Shown here piece after piece: positions 34,683 to 43,225 of a DNA stretch of 64,000 nt (position 1 is the stretch's first letter; every line of letters starts with the position of its first letter). The notes beneath the pieces were generated by a model. The model was not told where the DNA came from, searched no databases, and saw nothing but the letters and a program-made list of their open reading frames with translations. The stretch spans positions 1 to 64,000 of the forward strand of contig NZ_LRRR01000017.1 in assembly GCF_001691415.1 (NCBI RefSeq), read 5' to 3'. A program made the translations under genes and the position numbers. The stretch is from Pararhodobacter sp. CCB-MM2. Lineage in GTDB: Bacteria > Pseudomonadota > Alphaproteobacteria > Rhodobacterales > Rhodobacteraceae.

Positions 34683-35794
34683 GCGGTCACCGCCTTCCGG
34701 GCCGGGATCAGCACCAGCGGGCGCAGTTTCAGCCCCAGCATCGAGCCCACAAAGGCCGCCACGAACCAAGCCCAGCCATGCAGCGAGCCGGTGGAGATGC
34801 CGCTGAAGAAGGCCCCGACGTTGCACCCCAGCGCCACGCGGCTGGAATAGCCCAGCACGAGGCCCGCGATCAGCACCAGCACCCAGCCCTGCAGCGCCAG
34901 CGGGGCCACCGGGGCGCCCGGCGCCTTGCGGCCGCGCATCACGAGGAAGGCGCCAAGGATCAGGCCGATGTCGGTGAGCGAGGTGTTGTCGGTGAGGATC
35001 GGCGCGTTGAGCTGCGCGGCGTTGGTTGTCGTGGCCCAATAGGCGGTGGTCGACAGGTCAGCGCCCATCGCGGTGGCGACTTTCGCGCCCCACAGGCCCA
35101 GACCGTAGACGATGCCCCAAGGCTGGCCCGCGACGACGAGGTTGCCGATGGCCAGCACGGCCAGCAGGGCGGCAGCGGCGATCAGGCGCGGCGCGGGGAT
35201 GCGCTTGCCCTTGGCCGAGGTGACGGCGACCACGGCCGCGAAGACCGCCAGCGCGCCCAGCGTCAGCCAGAGGCCGGGAATGCCGCCGCCTGCCAGCGAT
35301 TGCGCCGAGATCAGCGGGGCCTGACCCAGACCGGCCCAGAAATCCGCGTTCAGCGTGCCGAGGAAGGCGCCGCCGACAAAGCCCACCAGCGCAACGAGGC
35401 CGATGAGGTTGCCAGAGCCCGCGTTGACCAAGGTGCCCGAGCCACAGCCCATGACCGCCTGCATCGCCGCGCCGAAGACGAAGGCGCCGAGGATCATGCC
35501 GATGCCGATGGGCGCATGGGCAGGGGCCAGTTCCAGCGGGTTCGCGGCCAGAAGCGGGAAGGCGACGGCGGCGGTCAGCGCAATGGCGAGGATCTGCGCG
35601 ATCAGGCCACGACCGTCACGCTCGACGATCATCATCCGCCAGGGGCCGGCGAAGCCGAAGCGCAGGCCCTCCAGCACCAGCCCGAAGCCGATGCCGATGG
35701 CCAGCAGCAGCCCCGACCGCGGGCCGGCAGCAACCGCCACCGCGCCCACGGCGAGAAGGGCGAGGACGCCCAGTCCAAGTCGACGCAGCAGCAT
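34679..35794 (-). CDS. YeeE/YedE (TsuA-like) sulfur-compound transporter
   Basis: An inner-membrane protein of 371 residues with repeated hydrophobic helices. The motifs of YeeE/TsuA thiosulfate transporters are present: GFGLVLEGLRFGFAG, AVMGCGSGTLVNAGSG and RVALGCNVGAFFSGI. The cysteines in MGCGS and LGCNV are those that pass thiosulfate along the pore in characterised TsuA. The start at ATG 35794 overlaps the rhodanese stop codon by one base (TGATG). The ORF extension to 35833 is rejected. Confidence 0.85.
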   Translation of the reverse strand: MLLRRLGLGVLALLAVGAVAVAAGPRSGLLLAIGIGFGLVLEGLRFGFAGPWRMMIVERDGRGLIAQILAIALTAAVAFPLLAANPLELAPAHAPIGIGMILGAFVFGAAMQAVMGCGSGTLVNAGSGNLIGLVALVGFVGGAFLGTLNADFWAGLGQAPLISAQSLAGGGIPGLWLTLGALAVFAAVVAVTSAKGKRIPAPRLIAAAALLAVLAIGNLVVAGQPWGIVYGLGLWGAKVATAMGADLSTTAYWATTTNAAQLNAPILTDNTSLTDIGLILGAFLVMRGRKAPGAPVAPLALQGWVLVLIAGLVLGYSSRVALGCNVGAFFSGISTGSLHGWAWFVAAFVGSMLGLKLRPLVLIPARKAVTA

Positions 35795-36732
35795 CAGAAC
35801 AGCTCCGAGACCCAGTTGGTGGTCGAACGCCACAGGTATTGCAGGCGGTTCGGCGCATGGTCGAGCGGGTGCTCGCCATCGGCATATTCCGCCATGCTCT
35901 CTGCATAGAGGCGCACGTCCTCATAGCCGCCGAGTTCGCTCAGCGCGAACCAGTTGATCGCGGCCCAATGGCCGGTGTTGCAGAAGCTGACGGTGGTGGT
36001 GCCCCCGGTGAAGCCATCCTCGGCGGCGATGCGGCGGATGTCCTCGGCGCCGACCATGCGGGTGCCGTCGAAGAAATCGGAATACTCGAGGTTGTCGGCG
36101 CCCTGAATGGTGCCGGGGCTGGCGACCGACCAGGTCAGGCCTTCGAAGAAGCCCTCGGGGCGGGCGTCCAGCAGCGTGGCGCTGCCGGTTTCGGCCATCT
36201 CCAGCACCTCGTCGGTGGTGGCGCGCCAGTCGTCATGCCACTCGCCCTGATAGTCGGAGGGGAAGAACGAGGCCTCTTCGGTCGAGACCGGCAGACCGGC
36301 TTCCTGCCAGGCGGTCAGACCGCCGTTCAGCAGCGCCAGATCCTCGATCCCCATCGAGCGCAGGGTCCAGTAGACGCGCGCGGCGGCCCCCATGTCGGTG
36401 GCATCGCGGCCGGCATGGACGACGACGGTCGGCGTATCGGTGTCGATGCCCAGCTCCTGCACGACGGTCGTCAGGTGGCCAAGGTCGCGCAGCGCGCCAG
36501 GGTTCGGCATGTCCGAGCGCCACGAGGCATAGGGCGACCAGCCGGAACCGGGGATATGGCCCTCGGTGTATTCGCCGGTGATCTGCACGACGCGGATATC
36601 CTCGCCGTATTCTTCCAGCAGCGCGTTCAGCTGCGCGGGTTCCAGCAGCGGCGACCAGCCCTCCGGCGTGGCGATGGCCGAGAGGGGCGACAGCGTGGTG
36701 ACCAGCGCGGCGGTGAGAGCGAGACGTTTCAT
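35794..36732 (-). CDS. Periplasmic rhodanese-type sulfurtransferase
   Basis: A 312-residue two-domain rhodanese with a Sec signal peptide (start MKRLALTAALVTTLS, cut near IATP). The second domain has the catalytic loop CNTGHWA with Cys251. The first, degenerate domain ends with VVVHAGRDATDMGAAARVYW. It probably moves sulfane sulfur in the periplasm, feeding the YeeE transporter encoded next. The start is ATG 36732; the 60-residue extension to 36912 does not look like protein. About 237 bases upstream have no gene. Confidence 0.85.
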   Translation of the reverse strand: MKRLALTAALVTTLSPLSAIATPEGWSPLLEPAQLNALLEEYGEDIRVVQITGEYTEGHIPGSGWSPYASWRSDMPNPGALRDLGHLTTVVQELGIDTDTPTVVVHAGRDATDMGAAARVYWTLRSMGIEDLALLNGGLTAWQEAGLPVSTEEASFFPSDYQGEWHDDWRATTDEVLEMAETGSATLLDARPEGFFEGLTWSVASPGTIQGADNLEYSDFFDGTRMVGAEDIRRIAAEDGFTGGTTTVSFCNTGHWAAINWFALSELGGYEDVRLYAESMAEYADGEHPLDHAPNRLQYLWRSTTNWVSELF

Positions 36733-36969
36733 CGCGTGACTCCGTGAATTCCGTGTTTGAGCGGGATGTGGCAGGCCGGGCAGGGCGCGGCAAGGGGCGA
36801 ACCCCGCGCGTGTGGGGGCAGGGGCGGAACGCTGTTTTCGGTGCGGGCAGGGCAGCGGAACGCCGGTCCTGCCGTCCCGCAGGCAGGGGGACGGCATCGG
36901 CACCGGGGGCAAAGGGGCAGAGGATATGTCTTATTTCGCCCGTTCAACGTTCCCGGGCGCAGGGGGCGG

Positions 36970-37719
36970 TCAGCCGGGCAAGGTCAGGATGATCGGCTTG
37001 CCCTTGGTGGCGACGATCGTGTGCTCGTACTGCACGGCCGGGGCGGGCGGTTCTGCCAGAAGGGTCCAGCCGTCGTCGGCCTCCTCGGCCCAGAGGGCAC
37101 CGAGTGAAAGGAAGGGCTCGACCGTCAGCACCAGCCCGTCCTGAATGCGCCGCCGTTCTGAGCGGACGGGCCAGGTCGGGATCTCGCCGGGTTCCTCGTG
37201 CAGGGAATGGCCGATGCCGTGGCTGGCGAGGTTGCGCACCAAGGTATAGCCGCGCTGGTCGGCGAAGCGGCCGATGGCCTGCCCGATGCCCCCCAGCGGC
37301 TTGCCGGCACCGACCTGCGCGATGCCGATCTGCATGGCCTTCTTGCCGTCCTTACACAGCCGGTCCAGCTGCGGACGGACCGGCCCCACACGGAAGGTCG
37401 CGCCGGTGTCCGAGAAATACCCGCCCTTCGAGGCCGAGACGTCGATGTTCACCAGATCGCCCGCACGGATCACCCGGTCGCCGGGGATGCCATGGGCGAT
37501 GACCTCGTTGACCGAGATGCAGGTCGCGCCGGGGAAGCCGTATTCGCCTTCCGGGGCCGAGACCGCTTCGGCCTCGTCAAGGCATTGGCGGCCGATCGCG
37601 TCCAGCTCGGCGGTGGTCATGCCGGGCTCGATGGCGGCGCCCATGCGCTGCAACGTGTTGGCGACGATGCGGCCAATCACGCGCATGCCGTCCAGCTCGT
37701 GTTCCTGAGTGATGGTCAT
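36970..37719 (-). CDS. map: Type I methionine aminopeptidase
   Basis: Map removes the N-terminal methionine from new proteins. The 249-residue enzyme has the pita-bread metal ligands: Asp in NIDVSA, Asp in FSDTGATF, His in HGIGHSLHEEP, Glu in VEPFLSLG, and Glu in YEHTIVAT. The first substrate His lies in VIAHGIPGD. The start at 37719 follows the kpsE stop by eight bases, so it is read together with the kps genes. Confidence 0.95.
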   Translation of the reverse strand: MTITQEHELDGMRVIGRIVANTLQRMGAAIEPGMTTAELDAIGRQCLDEAEAVSAPEGEYGFPGATCISVNEVIAHGIPGDRVIRAGDLVNIDVSASKGGYFSDTGATFRVGPVRPQLDRLCKDGKKAMQIGIAQVGAGKPLGGIGQAIGRFADQRGYTLVRNLASHGIGHSLHEEPGEIPTWPVRSERRRIQDGLVLTVEPFLSLGALWAEEADDGWTLLAEPPAPAVQYEHTIVATKGKPIILTLPG

Positions 37720-37727
37720 CGTTCGTC

Positions 37728-39545
37728 TTATCCGGTGATCTGTTCGCGCAGGATCGAGGCGGTCATCGAGATCAGCAGGTAGATCCCCGCGAAGATCAGG
37801 AAGGCCAGCGCCGTATCCTCGATGGCGCGGGGATAGGTGGGCTCGTCCGGGGCCACGGGGCTGACGCCCAAGGAAAGGTAGCGCACCTGCCGGTTGGCCT
37901 CGATCCGGGCGGATTCGAGCTGCTGCATGGCCTGCGCCAGCAACATCTGCCGCGTCGCCACATCGCTTTCGGCCATCACCTGCTCTCGTTGCAGGCGGGC
38001 GATGGAGGGCGCGTTGTCGCCGCCCTGCGTCAGGCTGGCCCGCAAATCGGCGATCTGGCGCTCCAATGTCGACACGCGGCGTTCGGCCTGTTCCAGACGG
38101 GCCGGATTGGGCCGCGGGTTCGCGCGCAGGTCGCCCAGCGACAGCCGCTCCTGATTGAGCTGGGTGTCGAGATTGGTGATCTGCTGCGTCAGCAGCGTGA
38201 CCTCCACCTCGGACGAGAGCATCTGGAAGCGTTCCTGCAGCTCCAGCACCCGCAACTGCGCCTCGTTCATGCGCTGTTCGGCCGTATCGACCGAGGCTTG
38301 GGCATCGCTCAACTGGTTCTCACGCAGGCGCTGGGTCAGGTTGTCGACCTGTTCCTCGGCATAGCTGATCAGCGCACGGGCATAGCGTTCCGAAGTTTCG
38401 GGATCGGCCGCGATGACCTCCATGCGGATGATGCCCTCGGTCGGATCGAAGCTGACCTGCACCATGTCGTTGTAGAGGCGGTAGGCGGCTTCATCCGTGG
38501 CGTCGGCGGGCAGGCGGCGGATCGGGTCGATCTCTTCGCGCTGGAAATAGGCTTTGAAGCCTTCCTCGGCATCGAGCCGTCGCATCGCGTCGCGCGATTG
38601 CAGATAGCTTTGGACGGTGATCGAATCCTGATTGGAACCCATGGCCGAGCCGCTGAACAGCCCCGACAAGGCACCGGCAGCACTGCCGCCCGAGTTGCTG
38701 TCGGCCTGCTGGATCACGAATTCCGAATTGGTCGCGTAAAGGGGGGTGGCGACGAAGAAGAAATACCACGCGGCGATCAAGGTTGGCAGGGTGACGAAGA
38801 CCCCCAGCCGCGCCATCAGCAGCAGCATCCGGCGGCGACGGCGCTTGCGGATGTCCTTCTGGATGCGCGAGACCTCGGCCTTGCGTTGCTTCAGCGCGGG
38901 GTTCGCCTCGGGCATCGCGGGGGGCGGGGCTTCGCGGTAGGCCTTGGGCAGTTGTGGCTGTTCGGTCGTGGTCAGCGCGCGGCTTTTGGAGCCCTCTTCC
39001 TTGACGATGTCCAGAAGGGTCGAACGCTCGAACGGGTCGATGCCCTGCTTGCGCAGCATCCGCACGGCTTCCAGACCGGAGCTGGCCTTGATGCCGTTGC
39101 GCTGAGCGACCCGCATGGCCATGCGCAGCTGGCGACCGGTCAGTTCCTCGTCGGATTGCGTCTCGCCGGTGACGGCGGGGGCGGTCTGCGGGGCCGGGGC
39201 CGGCACGGAACTGGCGGGCGTGCGTGCGGTTTGGCTCTCGGGGGCGCTGCGGGCGGGGCGAGGCGCCGGGGCCTCGGCTGCCGGACGCGGCGCGCGTTGT
39301 TGTGGCGCGTCGGTCTCTTCGTCGAACAGGGCGTCGCGCGGAGCGGCGGCGCTGCGGTTTGTGGCCTGCGCCGAGGGGCGGGCGCTTTCCGGGCGCGCGG
39401 CGGCGGGCGTTTGCGCCGTCTCGGGCGTGCTGGCTCCGGCGCCGGTGGACGCGTTGCGTTGCGGGGCCACGCTGGTGCGCAGGCCGCCGGTCGTCTCCTC
39501 GCCCAGCCGCAGCCGGAAGCGCCTAGCTTTGGGTGTCGTAGTCAT
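37728..39545 (-). CDS. Capsule polysaccharide export protein, KpsE-like, with long N-terminal extension
   Basis: A 605-residue inner-membrane protein of the KpsE/Wzz-like (polysaccharide co-polymerase) type. The first 235 residues are an added Pro/Ala/Arg-rich region that ends in a helical block LTGRQLRMAMRVAQRNGIK and RMLRKQGIDPFERSTLLD. The rest is typical: membrane helix (about 240-262), a periplasmic domain starting TPLYATNSEFVIQQ, long coiled coils (about 390-540), and a C-terminal helix (AFLIFAGIYLLISM). Classic KpsE is near 380 residues, so the extension is unusual. It overlaps the KpsT gene by 23 bases. Confidence 0.82.
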   Translation of the reverse strand: MTTTPKARRFRLRLGEETTGGLRTSVAPQRNASTGAGASTPETAQTPAAARPESARPSAQATNRSAAAPRDALFDEETDAPQQRAPRPAAEAPAPRPARSAPESQTARTPASSVPAPAPQTAPAVTGETQSDEELTGRQLRMAMRVAQRNGIKASSGLEAVRMLRKQGIDPFERSTLLDIVKEEGSKSRALTTTEQPQLPKAYREAPPPAMPEANPALKQRKAEVSRIQKDIRKRRRRRMLLLMARLGVFVTLPTLIAAWYFFFVATPLYATNSEFVIQQADSNSGGSAAGALSGLFSGSAMGSNQDSITVQSYLQSRDAMRRLDAEEGFKAYFQREEIDPIRRLPADATDEAAYRLYNDMVQVSFDPTEGIIRMEVIAADPETSERYARALISYAEEQVDNLTQRLRENQLSDAQASVDTAEQRMNEAQLRVLELQERFQMLSSEVEVTLLTQQITNLDTQLNQERLSLGDLRANPRPNPARLEQAERRVSTLERQIADLRASLTQGGDNAPSIARLQREQVMAESDVATRQMLLAQAMQQLESARIEANRQVRYLSLGVSPVAPDEPTYPRAIEDTALAFLIFAGIYLLISMTASILREQITG

Positions 39546-40182
39546 AGAGGGCTTTTGCTTCTTCCAGCGTGTCAAAGAAAGACAATTTTCCGTCGCGCAA
39601 CACGGCGGCCGATTGGCAGTACTTCTCCAAGGTCTCGGCCTGGTGCGACACGATCAGCACCGTCGCATTCTCCAGCCGTTCCTTCAGGATCGCGCCCGCG
39701 CGCTTGTTGAATTTCACATCCGTCGTCGCGGGCATCCCCTCGTCAACGAGGTAGAGGTCGAACTCAATGGCCAGCATCAGCGCGAAGGCAAAGCGCGAGC
39801 GCATGCCCTGGCTATAGGTACCGACCGCCATGTCGAAGTAATCGCCGATGTCGCACAGCCAGCGGCAAAACGCCTCCACCTCGTCGGGATCGAGCTGGTA
39901 GAGCCGGGCGATATAGCGCGCGTTCTCGGTGGCGGTATGGCGGTGGTTGATGCCGCCCATGAAGCCCAGCGGGAAGGACACGCGGCAATCGCGGGTGATG
40001 CGGCCGTCGTCAGGTTTCTCCAACCCGGCCATCATGTTGATGATCGTCGTCTTGCCGGTGCCGTTCGGGGCCAGAATGCCGACAGAATGGCCCAACTCCA
40101 CGCGGAACGATGCCTCGTGCAGGATGACCTTGCGACTTTTGCCGGTCCAGAAGGACTTGCTGACGTTGTAGAACTCCAGCAT
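39523..40182 (-). CDS. kpsT: Capsule export ABC ATP-binding protein (KpsT-like)
   Basis: A 219-residue ABC ATPase. Walker A is APNGTGKT (38-45), the signature is YSQGMRSR (123-130), Walker B is FDLYLVDEG (141-149) and the H-loop is VLIVSHQ. KpsT pairs with membrane protein KpsM to move capsular polysaccharide across the inner membrane; no kpsM is in this window. The start at ATG 40182 is set by homology (MLEFYNVSKSF); the long upstream frame is shadow sequence. The gene is divergent from sseB. Confidence 0.88.
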   Translation of the reverse strand: MLEFYNVSKSFWTGKSRKVILHEASFRVELGHSVGILAPNGTGKTTIINMMAGLEKPDDGRITRDCRVSFPLGFMGGINHRHTATENARYIARLYQLDPDEVEAFCRWLCDIGDYFDMAVGTYSQGMRSRFAFALMLAIEFDLYLVDEGMPATTDVKFNKRAGAILKERLENATVLIVSHQAETLEKYCQSAAVLRDGKLSFFDTLEEAKALYDYDTQS

Positions 40183-40429
40183 CGATGCGCCTCGATTGCC
40201 CGCCCCGTTTTCGGTCCACCGACGGCGGCACACGGGTTCTGCGGGCTGTTCTTGCGGCCCAACGGGGCCGGGATCCGGTCCCGAGTATGCCGCAAAGCCC
40301 CGGCCCACGGTAGTGAAAACTGCGTGTAGAAATGGTTGACGGGACCGCAACAGAGGGGCCACGCCCTTTACATCCGCGACCGGAGCGCCGACATCCGGGG
40401 GCAGGAAACTCTGCCCGGAAGCGCCACCC

Positions 40430-41257
40430 ATGACCGAAACGACCCCCACCAGCGATCTGGATGCCGCGATGATCCGCCTTGCCGCCGCGCCCGAGGACAG
40501 CCGCGCCGAGGTCGACGCGCGTCTGGCCTTCCACGCGGAACTCAGCCGGGCCGAACTGTTCGTGCTGCTGGAAACCGAGGTCGTCGGCGACGCGATGCAA
40601 CCCCGGGTCTTCGATCTGTCAGACATGCGCGCCGTGCTGGCCTTCGACAGCGAGTTGCGGCTGGCCGGTTTCGCCGGCGAGGCCGCGCCCTATGCCGCAC
40701 TGCCCGGCCGTGTGATGGTCAACATGCTGGCGGCCTCGGGCGAGGGGCTGGCGCTTCTGGTCAATGCCGATGCCGAACACGCGCAGCTGATGAGCGCCGA
40801 GGCGTTGGAATGGCTGGCCGCGACGCTGGCCGCCCCCGCACCGACCGAGGGGCAGGCAGTGCCCGAGGGTTTCGCGCCCATCGACCTGCCCGACAGCGTG
40901 CGCCAGCCACTGGTCACCGCATTGGAGCGCCGGCTGTCCGGCATGCCGGGGCTGGAGACGGCGGTGCTGGCCGGGGTGCAATGGCAGGGCGGGGCGCGCG
41001 GCCACGTCTTGGCGCTGGCGGGCCTGCCCGACACCGCGCAGCCGGCGATTGCCCGCGCCGTGTCCGAGGCGCTGGCGCTCTCGGGGCTGGAAGGCGGGGC
41101 GCTGGATGTGATCTTCCCGCCCGAGCGGGCGATGAAGGCGATTGCCGCCGTCGGTTTCGCCTTGTCCCCCGCGCCCTTCGCCATGCCCGAGGATCAGGTG
41201 GTCTCGCCCGGCTCGAATCCGGGCATGGACCCGGCGCGCCCGCCCAAGCTGCGCTGA
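40430..41257 (+). CDS. SseB family protein
   Basis: A 275-residue cytosolic protein with the SseB N-terminal domain in residues 10-130. It has AELFVLLETEVV, then AVLAFDSELRLAGFAGEAAPYAALPGRVM, the usual signature. The C-terminal half (about 140-275) has the SseB_C layout with GALDVIFPPERAM. The name comes from enhanced serine sensitivity in E. coli; the function is not known. The next gene begins four bases later, so both are in one transcript. Confidence 0.82.
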   Translation: MTETTPTSDLDAAMIRLAAAPEDSRAEVDARLAFHAELSRAELFVLLETEVVGDAMQPRVFDLSDMRAVLAFDSELRLAGFAGEAAPYAALPGRVMVNMLAASGEGLALLVNADAEHAQLMSAEALEWLAATLAAPAPTEGQAVPEGFAPIDLPDSVRQPLVTALERRLSGMPGLETAVLAGVQWQGGARGHVLALAGLPDTAQPAIARAVSEALALSGLEGGALDVIFPPERAMKAIAAVGFALSPAPFAMPEDQVVSPGSNPGMDPARPPKLR

Positions 41258-41260
41258 GCC

Positions 41261-42025
41261 ATGTTCCGCTGGATCGGCCAACGCCTCGGTGCGTTCCTCG
41301 AACGCGACCACCCGGCGCAGCAGCCCTTGGTGGCACAGGATCATGCCGCGCTGACGGCGGCGATCCGCGTCGGCGACGTGCTGCTGGTCGAGGGGCGGGC
41401 GAAGGTCTCGTCGGCGATCAAGTACCTGACGCAGAGCACATGGTCGCATGCCGCGCTGTGTGTGAAGGATCTCAGCGCCGGAGACGGGCAGGTGGATCTG
41501 GTCGAGGTCACCATCGAGGACGGTGCGCATCGCGTGCCGTTGTCGAAATACAGCGGCTTCAACACCCGTCTGTGCCGCGCCGCCGGCCTGTCCGAGGACG
41601 AGCGCACCGCCGTGGCCCAGTTCATGAGCGACAATATCGGTCTGCGCTATGACACCCGGAACATCATCGACCTTGCGCGCTATCTGCTGCCGACCCCGCC
41701 GGTGCCGACCCGCTGGCGGCGCAAGCTGCTGACGCTCGGTTCAGGGGATCCGACGCGGGCGATCTGTTCCTCGCTGGTCGCGCAGGCCTTCGAGAGCGTG
41801 CACTACCCGATCCTGCCCGAGATCGAGATGCTGCGCGAGCCGACCGGGCGGCCCCTCGGCACGGTCTGGCGTCAGCGCCATGCCTCGCTGATCGTACCGC
41901 GGGATTTCGACCTCTCGCCCTATTTCGCTGTGGTCAAACCGACCCTGCACCGGGGCTTCGATCATCACCGGATCCCGTGGGAGTCGCCTGCGGCGGTCGA
42001 AAACACCGCAAAAAGTGTGGGGTAA
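41261..42025 (+). CDS. YiiX-like permuted NlpC/P60 cysteine hydrolase
   Basis: A 254-residue protein with a permuted papain-like (YiiX/YebB) fold. The catalytic His is in STWSHAALCV and the catalytic Cys in AICSSLVAQAF, with a preceding GDVLLVEGR strand. This His-before-Cys order marks the permuted type. Family members act on lipids, amides or cell-wall peptides; the substrate is unknown. There is no signal peptide. It follows sseB with a four-base gap. Confidence 0.8.
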   Translation: MFRWIGQRLGAFLERDHPAQQPLVAQDHAALTAAIRVGDVLLVEGRAKVSSAIKYLTQSTWSHAALCVKDLSAGDGQVDLVEVTIEDGAHRVPLSKYSGFNTRLCRAAGLSEDERTAVAQFMSDNIGLRYDTRNIIDLARYLLPTPPVPTRWRRKLLTLGSGDPTRAICSSLVAQAFESVHYPILPEIEMLREPTGRPLGTVWRQRHASLIVPRDFDLSPYFAVVKPTLHRGFDHHRIPWESPAAVENTAKSVG

Positions 42026-42093
42026 AATAATACCCAAATCGCAAGACATTGTTTTATAATGATTTATCCGGCGATGCGGGTGAAAAAGGGCTC

Positions 42094-42121
42094 TTGACCT
42101 GTCGCGGCATATCGCTAGAAC
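42094..42121 (+). promoter_or_regulatory. Predicted sigma-70-type promoter of rplM-rpsI
   Basis: TTGACC at 42094-42099 and TAGAAC at 42116-42121, with a 16-base spacer, about 65 bases before the rplM start. An AT-rich tract (42024-42066) lies just upstream and could act as an UP element. Confidence 0.6.
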
Positions 42122-42185
42122 ACGGCCATCCCGCGCCGGGGTTCGCTTCGGTTGCGACTCCCCTTCTCATTTTCAGGGCTGGACC

Positions 42186-42650
42186 ATGAAAACCTACACC
42201 GCGAAACCGGCGGAGATCGAGAAGAAGTGGATCCTGATCGACGCTGAGGGCGTCGTTCTGGGCCGCCTCGCCACGATCGTCGCCAACATCCTGCGTGGCA
42301 AGAACAAGCCGACCTTCACGCCGCACATGGACATGGGCGACAACGTGATCATCATCAACGCCGACAAGGTGCAGATGACCGGCAACAAGCGCGCCGACAA
42401 GAAATACTACTGGCACACCGGCCACCCGGGCGGCATCAAGTTCCGCACCGCGGAGCAAGTGCTGGAAGGCGCCCACCCCGAGCGCGTCGTGATCAAGGCC
42501 GTCGAGCGCATGATCTCGCGTAACCGTCTGGGCCGTCAGCAGATGACGAACCTGCGCGTCTACGCCGGCACCGAGCATCCGCATGAAGCTCAGCAGCCGA
42601 CCGTCCTCGACGTCAAGTCGCTCAACCCGAAAAACACCCGGAGCGCCTGA
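42186..42650 (+). CDS. rplM: 50S ribosomal protein L13
   Basis: The 154-residue L13 has [18 protein letters not shown], the conserved [10 protein letters not shown] loop, and the [12 protein letters not shown] and [16 protein letters not shown] ends. It joins the large subunit early in assembly. rpsI begins two bases after the stop, as usual. Start ATG 42186. Confidence 0.97.
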   Translation: MKTYTAKPAEIEKKWILIDAEGVVLGRLATIVANILRGKNKPTFTPHMDMGDNVIIINADKVQMTGNKRADKKYYWHTGHPGGIKFRTAEQVLEGAHPERVVIKAVERMISRNRLGRQQMTNLRVYAGTEHPHEAQQPTVLDVKSLNPKNTRSA

Positions 42651-42652
42651 TC

Positions 42653-43162
42653 ATGGCCGATGAGATCAAATCCCTCGACGCGCTGAAAGACGCCGTCGCC
42701 GGCGCCGCCTCGGCCTCGACCGCTGCCGCGGAAGGCACCGAAGCCGCCGCCTCCCGCGAACCCAAGCGTGACGCCCTCGGCCGCGCCTATGCCACCGGCA
42801 AGCGTAAGGACGCGGTTGCTCGCGTCTGGATCAAGCCGGGCTCGGGCAAGGTCACCGTCAACGGCAAGGAAATCAACGCGTATTTCGCGCGTCCGGTGCT
42901 GCAGATGATCCTGCGCCAGCCGTTCCAGATCGCCAACGTGGAAGGTCAGTTCGACGTCTACGCCACCGTCGTCGGTGGTGGTCTGTCGGGCCAGGCCGGT
43001 GCCGTGAAGCACGGTATCTCGAAGGCTCTGCAGCTGTACGATCCGTCGCTGCGTGGCGCTCTGAAAGCCGCTGGCTTCCTGACCCGCGACGCCCGTACGG
43101 TCGAGCGTAAGAAATACGGTAAGCGCAAGGCTCGCCGCAGCTTCCAGTTCTCGAAGCGCTGA
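42653..43162 (+). CDS. rpsI: 30S ribosomal protein S9
   Basis: The 169-residue S9 has a typical C-terminal part: [49 protein letters not shown]. The acidic/Ala-rich first 45 residues are the extension seen in alphaproteobacterial S9. A strong terminator follows. Confidence 0.97.
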   Translation: MADEIKSLDALKDAVAGAASASTAAAEGTEAAASREPKRDALGRAYATGKRKDAVARVWIKPGSGKVTVNGKEINAYFARPVLQMILRQPFQIANVEGQFDVYATVVGGGLSGQAGAVKHGISKALQLYDPSLRGALKAAGFLTRDARTVERKKYGKRKARRSFQFSKR

Positions 43163-43184
43163 TCTTCGGAACTTTGGTTCTCGG

Positions 43185-43213
43185 AAAACGCGGTCCCTCG
43201 GGGCCGCGTTTTT
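43185..43213. terminator. Terminator after rplM-rpsI
   Basis: AAAACGCGG, loop, CCGCGTTTTT: a nine-base perfect stem (43185-43193 with 43204-43212) and a T run, between rpsI and the convergent glycosyltransferase. Confidence 0.9.
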
Positions 43214-43225
43214 CATGGGCGTGAC

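Noticed and set aside
37989..39710. 573-residue plus frame opposite kpsE
   Set aside because: Gly/Arg/Ala-rich shadow; the kpsE-like protein has helices and coiled coils in the expected order.
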